This document shows positions 33,046 through 41,498 of a DNA stretch of 64,000 nucleotides, piece by piece (the first letter of the stretch is position 1; each line of letters starts with the position of its first letter). The stretch is from an uncultured Bacteroidota bacterium (lineage in GTDB: Bacteria > Bacteroidota > Bacteroidia > Flavobacteriales > Flavobacteriaceae), in assembly GCA_902620455.1 (NCBI GenBank), contig CACNIG010000007.1, forward strand, positions 16,141-80,140. The letters are read 5' to 3'. A program made the translations under genes and the position numbers. Under the pieces are notes generated by a model, which saw only the letters and a list, made by a program, of their open reading frames with translations, was not told where the DNA came from and ran no database searches.

Positions 33046-35151
33046 TTATTTGGTAATACTAAATACTACATACTTATCACCAGATTTAGTTCCAAGTTTA
33101 CCACCACCTGATGCAATTGCAATATATGGGTTACCTTCTATCTCAAAATAACTTGGGGTAGCAAAACCTGAAAAAGGGAGTATTTCTTCCCATAGCAACT
33201 CTCCATTTTTACTATTAAAAGCTCTTATCTTATTATCAGCTGTAGCTGCAATAATAATTATACCAGATTTAGTTACAATTGGACCACCATAATTTTCTGT
33301 GCCAGTTATAATATTATTCTCAATACCTATATCTGTTTGACCTAGTGGAATTTTCCAATCTAGTTTACCTGTATTTAAATTTATAGAATTAAGAGTCCCC
33401 CAAGGTGGATTAATAGCAGGATATCCATCATTTGTAATAAACTTATTATATCCTGTTGATGTATAAAAAACTTCTTCATTAATTGCAAGAATATTTGTTT
33501 TGTCTCCATCTTTTAGATTCATAATATAATCAACTATCTTTTCAATTTTTTGATCATCTAAAAATTTAAATCCAGGCATTAGGCCTTTGCCATTTATTAC
33601 AAGTGATCTCAACTCATCAAAATTATACTTACTACTGAGATCAAGTATTGATGGATTCTCTCCGGAACCTTTATAGTCAATCCCATGACACATTAAACAT
33701 TGTTTATTATATATATTCATTCCTTGAGAATCTGTATTAGAAACTTTTTTCATCGTCAGTATCCAAGGCATTTCATTTGAATTAATAAACAGCTTGTTAT
33801 TTATAGGGTCTAGAGCAGGACCTCCCCACTCAGCACCACCATCAAATCCAGGAAAAATTAATGTACCTTCTTCAGAAGGAGGAGAAAATATGTCATCTTT
33901 TAAGAGTGAAGTAAAAATTTTAATAAGACTATCCCTTTCTCTTTCAATTACAAAAGAGTTAATATCATTTTTAGTTAATGATTGTCTAGAGAATGGGTCA
34001 GGAAAAGTCGGAATTGGTTGAGTCTTTGATAAAACCTCTCCTTCTAAATTAGATTTGGAAGGAACAGGTCTTTCAATAATTTCATATAAAGGTTTTCCAG
34101 TAATTCTATTTAATAAATATATGTACCCTGATTTTGTCACTTGGGCAAGAGAAGGTATAATTGAATCATTCATTGAATAGTCAAATAATATAGGAGGAGC
34201 AGGAAGATCCCTGTCCCAAACATCATGATGAACTGTTTGAAAATGCCATATTTTATTACCTGTTTCGGCACTTAATGCAATTATGGAGTTTGCAAAGAGG
34301 TTATCTCCCACCCTGTCACCGCCATAAAAATCATAACTTACCGATCCTGTTGGTGCATATAGAATTCCTCTTTCTTCATCTAATGTTAATCCTGACCATG
34401 CATTAGCTCCACCCAGCCTTTTATATGCATCAGGATCAGAGTAAGTTTCATGTCCATCCTCACCTATTTCAGGTATAGTATTAAAACTCCATTTTAAATC
34501 ACCAGTATTTGCATCAAATGCCCTAATATTTCCTTTTGCAGCAGGATTACCCTCACTAACACTAGACCCAACTATTATTAGATTTTTATAAATAACTCCC
34601 GGGGAAGTCATGGTTACAAATAAAGAACTGGAATTAGTGCCTAAACCTGTATGTAAGTCCACGAATCCATTATTACCAAAACTTGAATCTGCAATACCAT
34701 TTTTAATATTTACCTTAAATAATTTAGACCCTACCGCATAAAAAATAAAAGACTGTTTAGAATTATCTTTAAAATATGTAATTCCCCTACAGACATTTAC
34801 TCTTGAATCATCATTGTCAAAAAAATTATAATCACTATTAAAAGGATCAAATACCCATATTTCTGAACCTGATTTAGCTTCTAGAGAAAATAATTTGAGC
34901 TTTGGAGAGACACCATAAAACTTGTCATTTATAATTAGTGGATTAGTTTGAATCTGTGAAAAATTATAATTGTCAGCTGAGCTATATTCCCAAACTTTCT
35001 TGAGATTTGAGATATTATTTAGGTTCAGCTTTTCTGAATTGACGAACTGCGTCCTTTTGTATGAGCCACCGTAAACATTCCAATCAATATTTTTTTCGCA
35101 CGAAAATAAAAGAACGAAACAAAGAAAAAGAAATATCCTGATTCTATTCAT
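33046..35151 (-). CDS. PQQ-dependent dehydrogenase with internal cytochrome c domain, lipoprotein
   Basis: A 701-residue exported quinoprotein (signal MNRIRIFLFLCFVLLFSCEK, lipobox cysteine 18) of the eight-bladed beta-propeller alcohol/glucose dehydrogenase family. N-terminal blades show WNVYGGSYKRTQF and repeated GxLxW-type strands (TGDLKWSF, TGNKIWHFQ). A haem c domain with NKQCLMCHGIDYKG (CxxCH near residues 484-488) and a probable methionine ligand in KGLMPGF is inserted before the last propeller blades, so the enzyme is a quinohaemoprotein. The sugar or alcohol substrate is unknown. A 42-codon gene overlaps its start codon. Confidence 0.9.
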   Translation of the reverse strand: MNRIRIFLFLCFVLLFSCEKNIDWNVYGGSYKRTQFVNSEKLNLNNISNLKKVWEYSSADNYNFSQIQTNPLIINDKFYGVSPKLKLFSLEAKSGSEIWVFDPFNSDYNFFDNDDSRVNVCRGITYFKDNSKQSFIFYAVGSKLFKVNIKNGIADSSFGNNGFVDLHTGLGTNSSSLFVTMTSPGVIYKNLIIVGSSVSEGNPAAKGNIRAFDANTGDLKWSFNTIPEIGEDGHETYSDPDAYKRLGGANAWSGLTLDEERGILYAPTGSVSYDFYGGDRVGDNLFANSIIALSAETGNKIWHFQTVHHDVWDRDLPAPPILFDYSMNDSIIPSLAQVTKSGYIYLLNRITGKPLYEIIERPVPSKSNLEGEVLSKTQPIPTFPDPFSRQSLTKNDINSFVIERERDSLIKIFTSLLKDDIFSPPSEEGTLIFPGFDGGAEWGGPALDPINNKLFINSNEMPWILTMKKVSNTDSQGMNIYNKQCLMCHGIDYKGSGENPSILDLSSKYNFDELRSLVINGKGLMPGFKFLDDQKIEKIVDYIMNLKDGDKTNILAINEEVFYTSTGYNKFITNDGYPAINPPWGTLNSINLNTGKLDWKIPLGQTDIGIENNIITGTENYGGPIVTKSGIIIIAATADNKIRAFNSKNGELLWEEILPFSGFATPSYFEIEGNPYIAIASGGGKLGTKSGDKYVVFSITK

Positions 35152-35276
35152 TTAATAAGCTTTTTTATATTGTCAATAGTTATTTTAAGTACAATTTTAT
35201 GAACAGAATCTTTAGGGTTTTGAATCTCTTCGTCTAACCTTTCTAGTAATTCAGCAATTGTACTATCTTTTCTCAC
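35148..35276 (-). CDS. Possible 42-aa helical peptide, GTG start
   Basis: A GTG-started frame (35274..35276) ends in a TGA (35148..35150) that overlaps the ATG of the PQQ dehydrogenase, the classic ATGA coupling arrangement. The product is amphipathic and mostly helical (RKDSTIAELLERLDEEI, then KDSVHKIVLKITIDNIKKL). The upstream in-register ATG is out of frame, so GTG would be the start. Support comes from the overlap and the codon-like sequence; no family recognised. Confidence 0.45.
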   Translation of the reverse strand: MRKDSTIAELLERLDEEIQNPKDSVHKIVLKITIDNIKKLIK

Positions 35277-35333
35277 ATTTCGAATATAATAAAAAACCTA
35301 GTTGAATTAAATGAGGATTTTTAATTTTATAAC

Positions 35334-35459
35334 ATGAAAAATGAAAAAGACATATTGGACCATTTTTTAAATAATTGTCCTGTTGAGGCTAAAAATTATT
35401 TTGAAAATATTTTAAGTAGACTAGAAAGGATTGAAAAGAAATTAGATTCTATAAAATAG
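35334..35459 (+). CDS. Possible 41-aa coiled-coil peptide
   Basis: An ATG frame (35334..35336 to TAG 35457..35459) encodes MKNEKDILDHFLNNCPVEAK followed by a heptad-like helix (NYFENILSRLERIEKKLDSIK). It lies in the 323-base stretch between the PQQ dehydrogenase and the DUF2237 gene, divergent from the 42-codon frame at 35148..35276. The remaining bases (35277..35333) form an AT-rich divergent promoter gap. Low-to-moderate confidence; the coiled coil is the only structural hint. Confidence 0.4.
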   Translation: MKNEKDILDHFLNNCPVEAKNYFENILSRLERIEKKLDSIK

Positions 35460-35474
35460 TTATAACTATTAATC

Positions 35475-35840
35475 TCAAGGTTTTATAAATGCATGTTTAA
35501 CTAAAACATCTAAAGAAGTATATTCCAGAGTTTTTTCATGAGTAGCTTCAAGGATAAGCTTTGGAGCCTTATTAGCCTTTTCTGCCTCAATCCATCTTGA
35601 TACACATAAACACCACTTATCACCTGCTTTTAATCCAGGAAATTGATAGTGAGGAGCTGGTGTGATTAAGTCATTACCTCTGGATGCAGAAAAACTTAGA
35701 AATTCATCAGTCATTATAGCACAAACAGTGTGTGTGCCAATATCCTCGTCTATAGTTCTGCATGATCCATCTCTAAAATATCCAGTCATCGGACTAGTGC
35801 AACATATATGCAGTTTCTCTCCAAACACATTTTTTTCCAT
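35475..35840 (-). CDS. DUF2237 family protein
   Basis: A 121-residue cytosolic protein matching DUF2237 closely: NVFGEKLHICCTSPMTGYFR, EDIGTHTVCAIMTDEFLSF, SRGNDLITPAP, FPGLKAGDKWCLCVSRW and LEATHEKTLEYTSLDVLVKH. Several conserved cysteines suggest metal or redox chemistry, but the family has no proven function as far as I know. Its start lies 11 bases from the stop of the M28 peptidase upstream, so it may end that transcript. Confidence 0.93.
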   Translation of the reverse strand: MEKNVFGEKLHICCTSPMTGYFRDGSCRTIDEDIGTHTVCAIMTDEFLSFSASRGNDLITPAPHYQFPGLKAGDKWCLCVSRWIEAEKANKAPKLILEATHEKTLEYTSLDVLVKHAFIKP

Positions 35841-35851
35841 AAAAATGTTTA

Positions 35852-37948
35852 CTAATTAATTTCTTGAATTAGATTTTTCATTTTTGATTCTAATGAATTA
35901 ATTGCATTAGAATATCTTGAATCCCATTCATTTAGTCTTTCAGATGATTTTAATGCTATTTCATACTCTAATCCAGGAAGTATCCATGCTCCATATCCAC
36001 TAAATGGATCAGAGGAAGCATAAATCGACTTATACCAAGCTCCAAAATACATTCCTTTATCTGATATAAAACTTTTCTCTAATGCAATTAATTGTTCATT
36101 AAGCTTTTTTATATTCTTTTTAGAAATATCATCTTCCTCTAGGTAGGACTTAATTTTTGAGGTAAGAATTTTAGAAGTTTCTTCTAGTGACTTTATTGCA
36201 TCATTAGTATCAAGAAAACCCTCAAAATTATTATCATAACTATTTATTTTATTAGTTGCATTTTTAAAATGCATTTTTAAATCTTGTGAGTATCTATTTA
36301 GGTTGTAGGGTATTAATTCTGCATTTGCCATTCTGAGTGTCATTAATCCAGCCATATGCTCTACCATTGGTCCCATTTGAAATTCAGGATCTACAAATTT
36401 TTCATAAAATCTAAAACTATCATAATTTGAATGATAAAGGTTAGGACCACCAGCACCTCCGCTCAAAGACGGTACTCCAACATGCATGTAGAAAGCGATA
36501 TGATCAGATCCTCCACCCAGATTTCCAATTGGTGGTTCTTCACTTTGGCCATTATTATTCCAAAACTCAAATAAAGTCTGATCTGTATAGGGATATTTTA
36601 CATTCTTTGATGTTTCGACCAGCAGTTTCTTTAGAGTAGGTGCTGAAGATGCACCAAAACCCTTACCAGATACAGCCCCATCAAAATTCATATAAACAAC
36701 CCCTTTGGCGTTTAACTCATCTCTCATCTGCTCAACCCATTCAGTTGAACCAATAACTCCATGCTCTTCTGCATCCCAGTGAGCAATCAAAATAGATCTT
36801 TTAGGAGAATGTCCAATTTCTTTGAGTTTACCTAAAGTTTCACTAAGGCTTAGTAGCATTGCTGTACCACTACTAGGATCTGTTGCCCCATAACCCCATG
36901 AATCAAGATGGCATCCTAAAATAATCCATTCATTAGGATTCTCACTTCCTTTCAACATTCCAACAACATTTGTAGCACGGACAAAATCTATCTTTTGTTC
37001 TACTTTTAATCTTACAGACAAAGATGAACCGCCTTCTATTCTGTATGTAAATGGAAGACCTCCTTGCCATGATTGAGGAACAGGTTGACCTTTCATTTGA
37101 CTTAGTATTTTTTCAGCTTCACCATAAGATATTGGTGTAACTGGAATTGTATGTAATTGAGCATCCTTTGGGTCTAAACGTTTAATTTTCTTATTTCCAT
37201 CTAATGGCAAAGCAGGCTCAAAGGGGGTCAACGGATCACCTGTAAAATCTGTTGTTAATAATGAACCTCTTTGTATAGTAGATGAATTATAGTATGGACC
37301 TTCTGGATAGACAAGACCCTTAGTATAACCACTATCTTTTGGATCAGTATATATAATTAATCCGGCTGCACCATTTGCTTCAGCAAACTTAGCTTTATAA
37401 CCTCTAAAGTTTCCTCCATACCTTGCTATTACAATTTTTCCTTTAATATCAATTCCCAATGACTTTAAAGTCTCAAAGTCTTCCTTCAGACCATAATTAG
37501 CATAAACAATTTCTGCTGTAACATCTCCACTACCTGAGAATGCATTCCATCCTTTCCATAGCTCAGAGTTTTGAGTAAAGGGATCATCATAGATAATATC
37601 TTCTTTTTGGTTAAGAACTTTTCTTGAGGGAGTCACAATCTCAACCAATGAGCTACCAGGTTTATTAGGAAGGTATACATCATATGGATAGTTAGTGATC
37701 TTAAGGCCAGCTTCTTTCATCACTTTACCAATGTATCTGATAACTTCCTCATTACCCTCACTTCCAACTACATGTGGACGTTCAGTAAGTTTAATTAAAT
37801 GCTTCTTAAAGGAAGTTTTATCAATTAAACCTTTAAATGACTCTTCAATTTCAAGTTGCTTTTCCCATCCAAGCTGAGAAAATCCTTCATATTGAGGATA
37901 AGAACAATAAAATATTAGACTAAAAATTATTAAATAAAGATTTTTCAT
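35852..37948 (-). CDS. M28-family carboxypeptidase with PA and dimerisation domains (GCPII/NAALADase-like)
   Basis: A 698-residue exported zinc peptidase of the glutamate-carboxypeptidase-II type (signal MKNLYLIIFSLIFYCSYPQ). A protease-associated domain (about residues 130-260, with IKGKIVIARYGGNFRGYKA) precedes the catalytic domain. The ligands of the di-zinc site are visible: LGCHLDSWGYGATDPSSG (His, bridging Asp), WDAEEHGVIGS (Glu-Glu), MNFDGAVSG (Asp) and GGGSDHIAF (His). A transferrin-receptor-like dimerisation domain closes the protein. It probably releases C-terminal acidic residues or degrades small peptides in the periplasm. Confidence 0.94.
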   Translation of the reverse strand: MKNLYLIIFSLIFYCSYPQYEGFSQLGWEKQLEIEESFKGLIDKTSFKKHLIKLTERPHVVGSEGNEEVIRYIGKVMKEAGLKITNYPYDVYLPNKPGSSLVEIVTPSRKVLNQKEDIIYDDPFTQNSELWKGWNAFSGSGDVTAEIVYANYGLKEDFETLKSLGIDIKGKIVIARYGGNFRGYKAKFAEANGAAGLIIYTDPKDSGYTKGLVYPEGPYYNSSTIQRGSLLTTDFTGDPLTPFEPALPLDGNKKIKRLDPKDAQLHTIPVTPISYGEAEKILSQMKGQPVPQSWQGGLPFTYRIEGGSSLSVRLKVEQKIDFVRATNVVGMLKGSENPNEWIILGCHLDSWGYGATDPSSGTAMLLSLSETLGKLKEIGHSPKRSILIAHWDAEEHGVIGSTEWVEQMRDELNAKGVVYMNFDGAVSGKGFGASSAPTLKKLLVETSKNVKYPYTDQTLFEFWNNNGQSEEPPIGNLGGGSDHIAFYMHVGVPSLSGGAGGPNLYHSNYDSFRFYEKFVDPEFQMGPMVEHMAGLMTLRMANAELIPYNLNRYSQDLKMHFKNATNKINSYDNNFEGFLDTNDAIKSLEETSKILTSKIKSYLEEDDISKKNIKKLNEQLIALEKSFISDKGMYFGAWYKSIYASSDPFSGYGAWILPGLEYEIALKSSERLNEWDSRYSNAINSLESKMKNLIQEIN

Positions 37949-37958
37949 AAAAAAGGAT

Positions 37959-39359
37959 TTAGTTAATTATGTCAAGGCAACTTACATCTATATCTGCATT
38001 AGGTGTTACAAGAAATTGATCCATTACATTGTTTCTACAGCTTTGGTTTCCACCACCATGACCAGCTTCATTTAACACATAAAGCTTAAAGTTATTTAAA
38101 GTTTGAACCATTTTATATGCATCCTCTGGGGGAGTTACTGGGTCATATTTATTTACAGTTACTAATGTAGGCACGTTTGACTTTTTAAGCTTTTTTTTAT
38201 TAGGCTTTAAAGTTTCATTATGAAAGTAATTTAGATTTACGTAAACAGAAGTAAAAAAACCAAGTTTAACTGGAAAAATATCATATTCTTTATAAATTTC
38301 ATTAATATCTTCCTCAGAAATATTTTCGTTAAACATCTCATATCTCTCAACTGCAAACCACATTGCGTAATTATATGAGTCTCTAAATTCGTTATTTATT
38401 AGGTTTGTTATAAATCTATTTCCATTACCTCCAAGTTCGTCAATTAAGACTGGTACATCATTTAAGGCAGAATTCCTGTATAACAATCTTCTTATAAAAT
38501 AAACACCTTCCTCAGCATTTACATAGTAAGGATTATTATTTATATTAAGCTCAAGTGGATTGTCAATAAGTTTATTGATTGTTTCGAGATACTGATTTTC
38601 AAGTTCTGGATATGAAGATGAGCATTCAGAATTATTTTCACAATATTCAAATAATCGATTTAAAGATCTTGAATATGCGTCGAGTCTTCCCAAAAGCATA
38701 TCACCTCCATCCAATGGATTCGGTGAATTAAGAATAACCGCATTTAATCTTTCTGGGAAAAGCTCTTGAATTACCCTGCCTAACCTTGTCCCATATGAGG
38801 AACCGTATAAATTATATTTATTAATATTTAAATTTTGCATTATTAAATCTAAGTCAACTGCTGATTGGAATGTGTTGTATAGGCTCAAATCAATACCACT
38901 ATCATTAGCATCATCAACATAGCGTGAAAGTAATTTTTTGACTTCAATCTTTTCCATACTAAAATTTAAATTTTTACTAAAAATGGAGAAAAATTCTTTG
39001 TTAATATTTTTTAATGGGGATGAAAAACCGATACCTCTTTGGTCAAAAATTATTACGTTACGATTATCAGACAGAGGACTACTTAACCAATAATTCACCC
39101 TTGATTGTGTTATTGCACTTCCTCCAGGTCCACCAGTAAGTATAGCTAAAGGGAATTCTTTAGAATTATTTTTATCAATTAATACAAATGAAATATTAAT
39201 AGTACTTTGACTTTCTTGAAAATGATCATACGGTACATCAATAGATCCACATTTGTAATTAATATTCTCTAATAGGTTGTAATTATCGCAAGATAAATTA
39301 TTAACCTGTGCACTCAAAAAACTGTGAATCAAGAAAATAAAACATAATTTTTTTTTCAT
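37959..39359 (-). CDS. Exported S33-family alpha/beta hydrolase, tripeptidyl-aminopeptidase-like
   Basis: A 466-residue exported hydrolase (signal MKKKLCFIFLIHSFLSAQ from the ATG at 39359; an ATG two codons earlier is possible). Features are the oxyanion motif LTGGPGGSA, an FDQRGIGFSSPL strand, the nucleophile elbow GSSYGTRLG near residue 191, a C-terminal Asp in VNKYDPVTPPEDA and His in NEAGHGGGNQ. The C-terminal TAP-like domain with a cysteine pair (QSC...SCLDI) fits peptidase family S33, which removes short N-terminal peptides or Pro residues. Part of the peptidase run 35852..43907. Confidence 0.88.
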   Translation of the reverse strand: MKKKLCFIFLIHSFLSAQVNNLSCDNYNLLENINYKCGSIDVPYDHFQESQSTINISFVLIDKNNSKEFPLAILTGGPGGSAITQSRVNYWLSSPLSDNRNVIIFDQRGIGFSSPLKNINKEFFSIFSKNLNFSMEKIEVKKLLSRYVDDANDSGIDLSLYNTFQSAVDLDLIMQNLNINKYNLYGSSYGTRLGRVIQELFPERLNAVILNSPNPLDGGDMLLGRLDAYSRSLNRLFEYCENNSECSSSYPELENQYLETINKLIDNPLELNINNNPYYVNAEEGVYFIRRLLYRNSALNDVPVLIDELGGNGNRFITNLINNEFRDSYNYAMWFAVERYEMFNENISEEDINEIYKEYDIFPVKLGFFTSVYVNLNYFHNETLKPNKKKLKKSNVPTLVTVNKYDPVTPPEDAYKMVQTLNNFKLYVLNEAGHGGGNQSCRNNVMDQFLVTPNADIDVSCLDIIN

Positions 39360-39373
39360 AAGCATTATAATTT

Positions 39374-41497
39374 TTATTTTGTTATACCCTCAAGCATAAA
39401 CAAAAACGCATACTCCATTGCAACTTCTTTGAGCGCTTCAAATCTACCGGATGAACCACTATGACCTGTATCCATATTTGTATGTAATAAAATTAAGTTG
39501 TCCCCTTTATGATATTGTCTCAGTTTAGCAACCCACTTAGCAGGTTCCCAATATTGTACCTGAGAATCGTGCAAACCAGTTGTTACAAGTGTATTTGGAT
39601 ACTCCGTCTCTAAAAGATTATCATAAGGTGAATATGATTTAATGTATTCATAATATTCTTTATCTTTTGGATTACCCCACTCATCCCATTCACCTGATGT
39701 CAAGGGGATAGTATCATCTAGCATTGTGGTAATAACATCAACAAATGGAACTGCAGCAATTACTCCATTATAGAGATCGGGCGCCATATTCATTATTGCA
39801 CCCATAAGCAGTCCACCAGCTGAACCTCCTTCAGCGTAAAGATGATCACTTGAGGTATACCCATTTTCAATTAAGAATTTTGAAGAGCTGATAAAGTCTT
39901 TAAATGTATTTTTTTTACTAAGCATTCTACCATTTTCATACCATGGTCTACCAAGATACTCCCCTCCTCTTACATGAGCTATTGCAAACACAAAGCCTCT
40001 ATCTAATAGACTAAGCCTAGTTGATGAAAATGAGGGGTCTCTTGTATAACCATATGAACCATAACCATACTGAAGTAATGGTGTATCTGAGTTTAATTCA
40101 GTATCAATATGTTTAACAATAGAAATTGGAATTTGAACTCCATCATGAGCAGTAGCAAAAACTCTCTCAGAAGTATAATTTTTAGAATTAAAAGAGCCAC
40201 CTAATACTTCTTGTTGTTTCTGTACCTCTTCATCTTTGGTAATTAAATTATAATCAATGACACTGTAAGGTGTTGTAAGAGATGTATAACTATATCTTAA
40301 AAAGTTTGTTTGAAAATTAGGGTTATATCCTATTGAGGCAGAATATGCCTCATTCTCAAAATCAAATTGACTACTTAAATCTAGATAGTAGTCTTCTTTT
40401 CCGTCCCAACTTTTAATTCTAATTTTTAGTAATCCATCAGACCTTTCACCAATTACCATAAAATCATTAAAAAAGTCAGTGTCTTCAATTAATACGTCTT
40501 CTCTATGAGGAATTACATCTTTCCAGTTTGATTTTTCAGTTGATGTTATAGGAGTTTTTACTAATTTAAAGTTTGTGCTTTCATCTATATTGGTTGATAT
40601 GTAAAACATATCACCTACATGAGAGGGACTATACTCAAGTCCTCTTTCTCTCTTTTGAATAACTTTAAAGGAATCCAAAGGGCTTTTACTCGATAAAAAT
40701 CTATATTCAGTAGCCATAGTGCTAGTTGAACTAATCATTATATACTCTCTCGACTTTGATGGGTAAACATATGTTGAAAAGGTTTCATCTTTTTCCTCAT
40801 ATACAAGAGTATCGTCATCTTGACTTTCACCAAGAGTATGTCTAAAAATTTTATCTGATCTTAATGTCTGTTCATCCTTACCTGTGTAAAACATCGTCTT
40901 ACTGTCTGATGCCCATGTTGTATATGAATTTACTCCATGAATTTTATCTGGATACATCTTGCCGGTACCTATATCTTTTACCTTAATAGTATATATTCTT
41001 CTAGATAGAGTATCGACTCCAAAGGCCATTTTTTTGTTATCAGGACTTATACTTATACCAGAAACTTGATAATATTCGTAATCTTTTGCCAATTCGTTTA
41101 CATCTAGCAGTATTTCCTCTTCAGCCTCAAGGTTCATGTATTTTCTTGTATATATTGGATACTCTTTATTTTTTTCATATTTAGTTATATACCAATAATC
41201 ATTTAAAAAGTATGGAACTGAGTTATCATCTTCTTTTATCCTACTCTTCATTTCTTTGAATAATTTCTTTTGAAGTTTTTTAGTTGACTTAAGTTTTGAC
41301 TCTTTATATTTATTTTCCTGATCTAAGTAAGAAATAACCTCAGGGTTTTCTCTTTGATTTAGCCAATAGTAGTTATCAATTCTTACATCGTTATGGATCT
41401 CTAGTCTCTTTTCAACTTTCTTTGCAATTGGGGGGGTTACATTCATATTATTACAGCTATAAAGGGAAATTATACTTAGTATTATTATTTTTTTCAT
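39374..41497 (-). CDS. ptrB: Oligopeptidase B-like S9A prolyl oligopeptidase, lipoprotein
   Basis: A roughly 707-residue S9 peptidase of the oligopeptidase B type: an N-terminal propeller restricting substrate size, then the alpha/beta hydrolase domain with nucleophile EGGSAGGLLMG, Asp in TGLHDSQVQYWEPAKW and His in DTGHSG. The start MKKIIILSIISLYSCNNMN at 41497 gives a lipoprotein signal and lies 1 base after the S9D stop. A longer frame opens at 41518 inside that gene and would hide the signal. Cleaves short peptides after basic residues in characterised relatives. The exported location is a notable feature. Confidence 0.9.
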   Translation of the reverse strand: MKKIIILSIISLYSCNNMNVTPPIAKKVEKRLEIHNDVRIDNYYWLNQRENPEVISYLDQENKYKESKLKSTKKLQKKLFKEMKSRIKEDDNSVPYFLNDYWYITKYEKNKEYPIYTRKYMNLEAEEEILLDVNELAKDYEYYQVSGISISPDNKKMAFGVDTLSRRIYTIKVKDIGTGKMYPDKIHGVNSYTTWASDSKTMFYTGKDEQTLRSDKIFRHTLGESQDDDTLVYEEKDETFSTYVYPSKSREYIMISSTSTMATEYRFLSSKSPLDSFKVIQKRERGLEYSPSHVGDMFYISTNIDESTNFKLVKTPITSTEKSNWKDVIPHREDVLIEDTDFFNDFMVIGERSDGLLKIRIKSWDGKEDYYLDLSSQFDFENEAYSASIGYNPNFQTNFLRYSYTSLTTPYSVIDYNLITKDEEVQKQQEVLGGSFNSKNYTSERVFATAHDGVQIPISIVKHIDTELNSDTPLLQYGYGSYGYTRDPSFSSTRLSLLDRGFVFAIAHVRGGEYLGRPWYENGRMLSKKNTFKDFISSSKFLIENGYTSSDHLYAEGGSAGGLLMGAIMNMAPDLYNGVIAAVPFVDVITTMLDDTIPLTSGEWDEWGNPKDKEYYEYIKSYSPYDNLLETEYPNTLVTTGLHDSQVQYWEPAKWVAKLRQYHKGDNLILLHTNMDTGHSGSSGRFEALKEVAMEYAFLFMLEGITK

Positions 41498-41498
41498 A

